Source of the DNA: Prostheceraeus crozeri
Lineage: Eukaryota > Platyhelminthes > Polycladida > Euryleptidae
Reading direction: 5' to 3'
Length of the DNA: 64,000 bases
NCBI GenBank assembly: GCA_907163375.1
Contig: CAJQUW010009231.1
Span: 349,734 to 413,733 of the forward strand
The position numbers were made by a program, and so were the translations under genes. Of the stretch, positions 63,507-64,000 are shown piece after piece; within the stretch, counting starts at the first letter, position 1, and each line of letters opens with the position of its first letter. The notes below the pieces were generated by a model, which saw nothing but the letters and a program-made list of their open reading frames with translations, searched no databases and was not told the origin of the DNA.

Positions 63507-64000
63507 ATGGTAAGTTGAAGATTTCCTCTCTCATCTCCCTCAAACGTGTGGTTCATAGCATCTTCCTCAATTTCAGGCATCAACTTCATCACCAACGCCC
63601 TCCCTTCTCGAGGAAAGTTTAGAGTTATTGAGTCAAGGTAGGTTGCAACAATACACTGAGGCTTGAACAGAGATGATAGAATGATTTCTCTTTCAGGTGA
63701 TGTGAGTTCCAGCTCAGAACTGTCGCGACATGGTAACGAGTGGGAATGTGCTGATTGTGGGCACATCTTCACGAGGAAATGGGATCTCACCCGACACATC
63801 AAGCGAGGTGTTTGTCGACCTAAGCCGGCATCAATCTCCGGAGGTGGGGATGATTCTGTTAACGTCGTCTCCTTTTCTTGCGACTTGTGCGCTCAGTCTT
63901 TCGAGACACGTTTTGAACTATCTTCGCACAGACTTCAACATACACACACGAACGATAGCTACACAAACTGTACCTCCTCTATCCAACTCACTGAAGTGTC
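63507..64000 (+). CDS. Spliced C2H2 zinc-finger gene, 5' part (element B)
   Basis: The ATG (63,507-63,509) is followed at once by a donor GTAAGT. Introns of 67 bp (63,510-63,576) and 59 bp (63,638-63,696), both GT to TTTCAG, keep the frame through a Ser/Pro-rich exon (ASTSSPTPSLLEESLELL) into the third exon. That exon has two zinc fingers: WECADCGHIFTRKWDLTRHI ending H-x5-C, and FSCDLCAQSFETRFELSSHR ending H-x4-H. The frame is still open at the window end. A 150-bp 5' leader starts at the TATA box near 63,328. It is probably a nuclear DNA-binding regulator of the element, or a captured host gene. Confidence 0.65.

Larger units (their letters stand above)
57603..64000 (+). mobile_element. Element B: second member of the element A family, left part
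   Basis: Starts AGTAGTAAG at 57,603, as in A, directly after CCCCTA (candidate 6-bp duplication 57,597-57,602), within Penelope copy d. It shares with A the 22-bp tandem array, C-rich tracts, subterminal words, TATA/leader promoter, 281-nt block, M2 cassette and M1. It runs past the window end, so its right end, duplication and remaining genes are unknown. Its M1 is full length, unlike A's. About one break is visible in P1; otherwise its genes look whole. Confidence 0.8.

Overview
The window is eukaryotic, intron-bearing, AT-rich DNA. Scattered TAGGCCTA-type words (about 27.46, 32.4, 32.9, 45.24, 45.48 kb) and the repeat mix suggest a marine deuterostome invertebrate such as an echinoderm, hemichordate or amphioxus; this is a weak inference. 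I see no rRNA, tRNA, CRISPR or bacterial-type operon. Most of the window is transposable elements nested in one another. The only well-preserved host-like gene is a single-exon membrane protein with DSL-like and EGF repeats (39,820-41,253, minus).

Layout. 1-5.6 kb: decayed intergenic DNA with exons of a widespread uncharacterised animal family (SDSPTSQYRN motif). 5.6-36.95 kb: pogo-type ends and a broken pogo transposase, with a fossil protein-primed DNA polymerase fragment, split by a very large element (A, 6,723-35,712). Element A has 6-bp target duplications (GACAAG), terminal inverted repeats of about 0.4 kb that begin AGTAGTAAG, and Polinton-like ends, but none of the standard Polinton genes is visible in it. 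Its core is a giant palindrome. Two arms of about 6-7 kb (about 7.1-14.0 and 16.7-24.7 kb) are roughly 99% identical and carry the same genes in mirror image. They are separated by tandem repeats packed with AATAAA. Between the right arm and the right terminal repeat lies 10.6 kb of foreign DNA holding two broken piggyBac copies and an OTU-like gene fragment.

37-57.6 kb: small inverted-repeat elements, the EGF gene, and several Penelope-like retroelements (reverse transcriptase plus GIY-YIG), most with hammerhead-like motifs at their tails and several with (TA)n tracts. Two hAT elements with perfect 8-bp duplications (44,211-48,902 and 51,416-53,726) lie within this Penelope-rich stretch.

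57.6-64 kb: element B, a second member of the A family, starts at 57,603 inside a Penelope element and runs off the window. A and B share their order: terminal repeat, subterminal repeats, TATA promoter with a short leader and intron, a conserved 281-nt intronic RNA-like block, plus-strand genes P1 and P2, the minus-strand M2 cassette, and the minus-strand gene M1. B continues into a spliced zinc-finger gene. A adds a small basic protein and a DEDDh-exonuclease-like protein.

Working idea: A and B belong to an undescribed family of large, virus-like or Polinton-like elements with compact TATA-driven spliced genes. A looks like a copy-back inverted duplication of one end of such a genome, which would explain the absence of replication and capsid genes. 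The other half may lie beyond position 64,000 in B.
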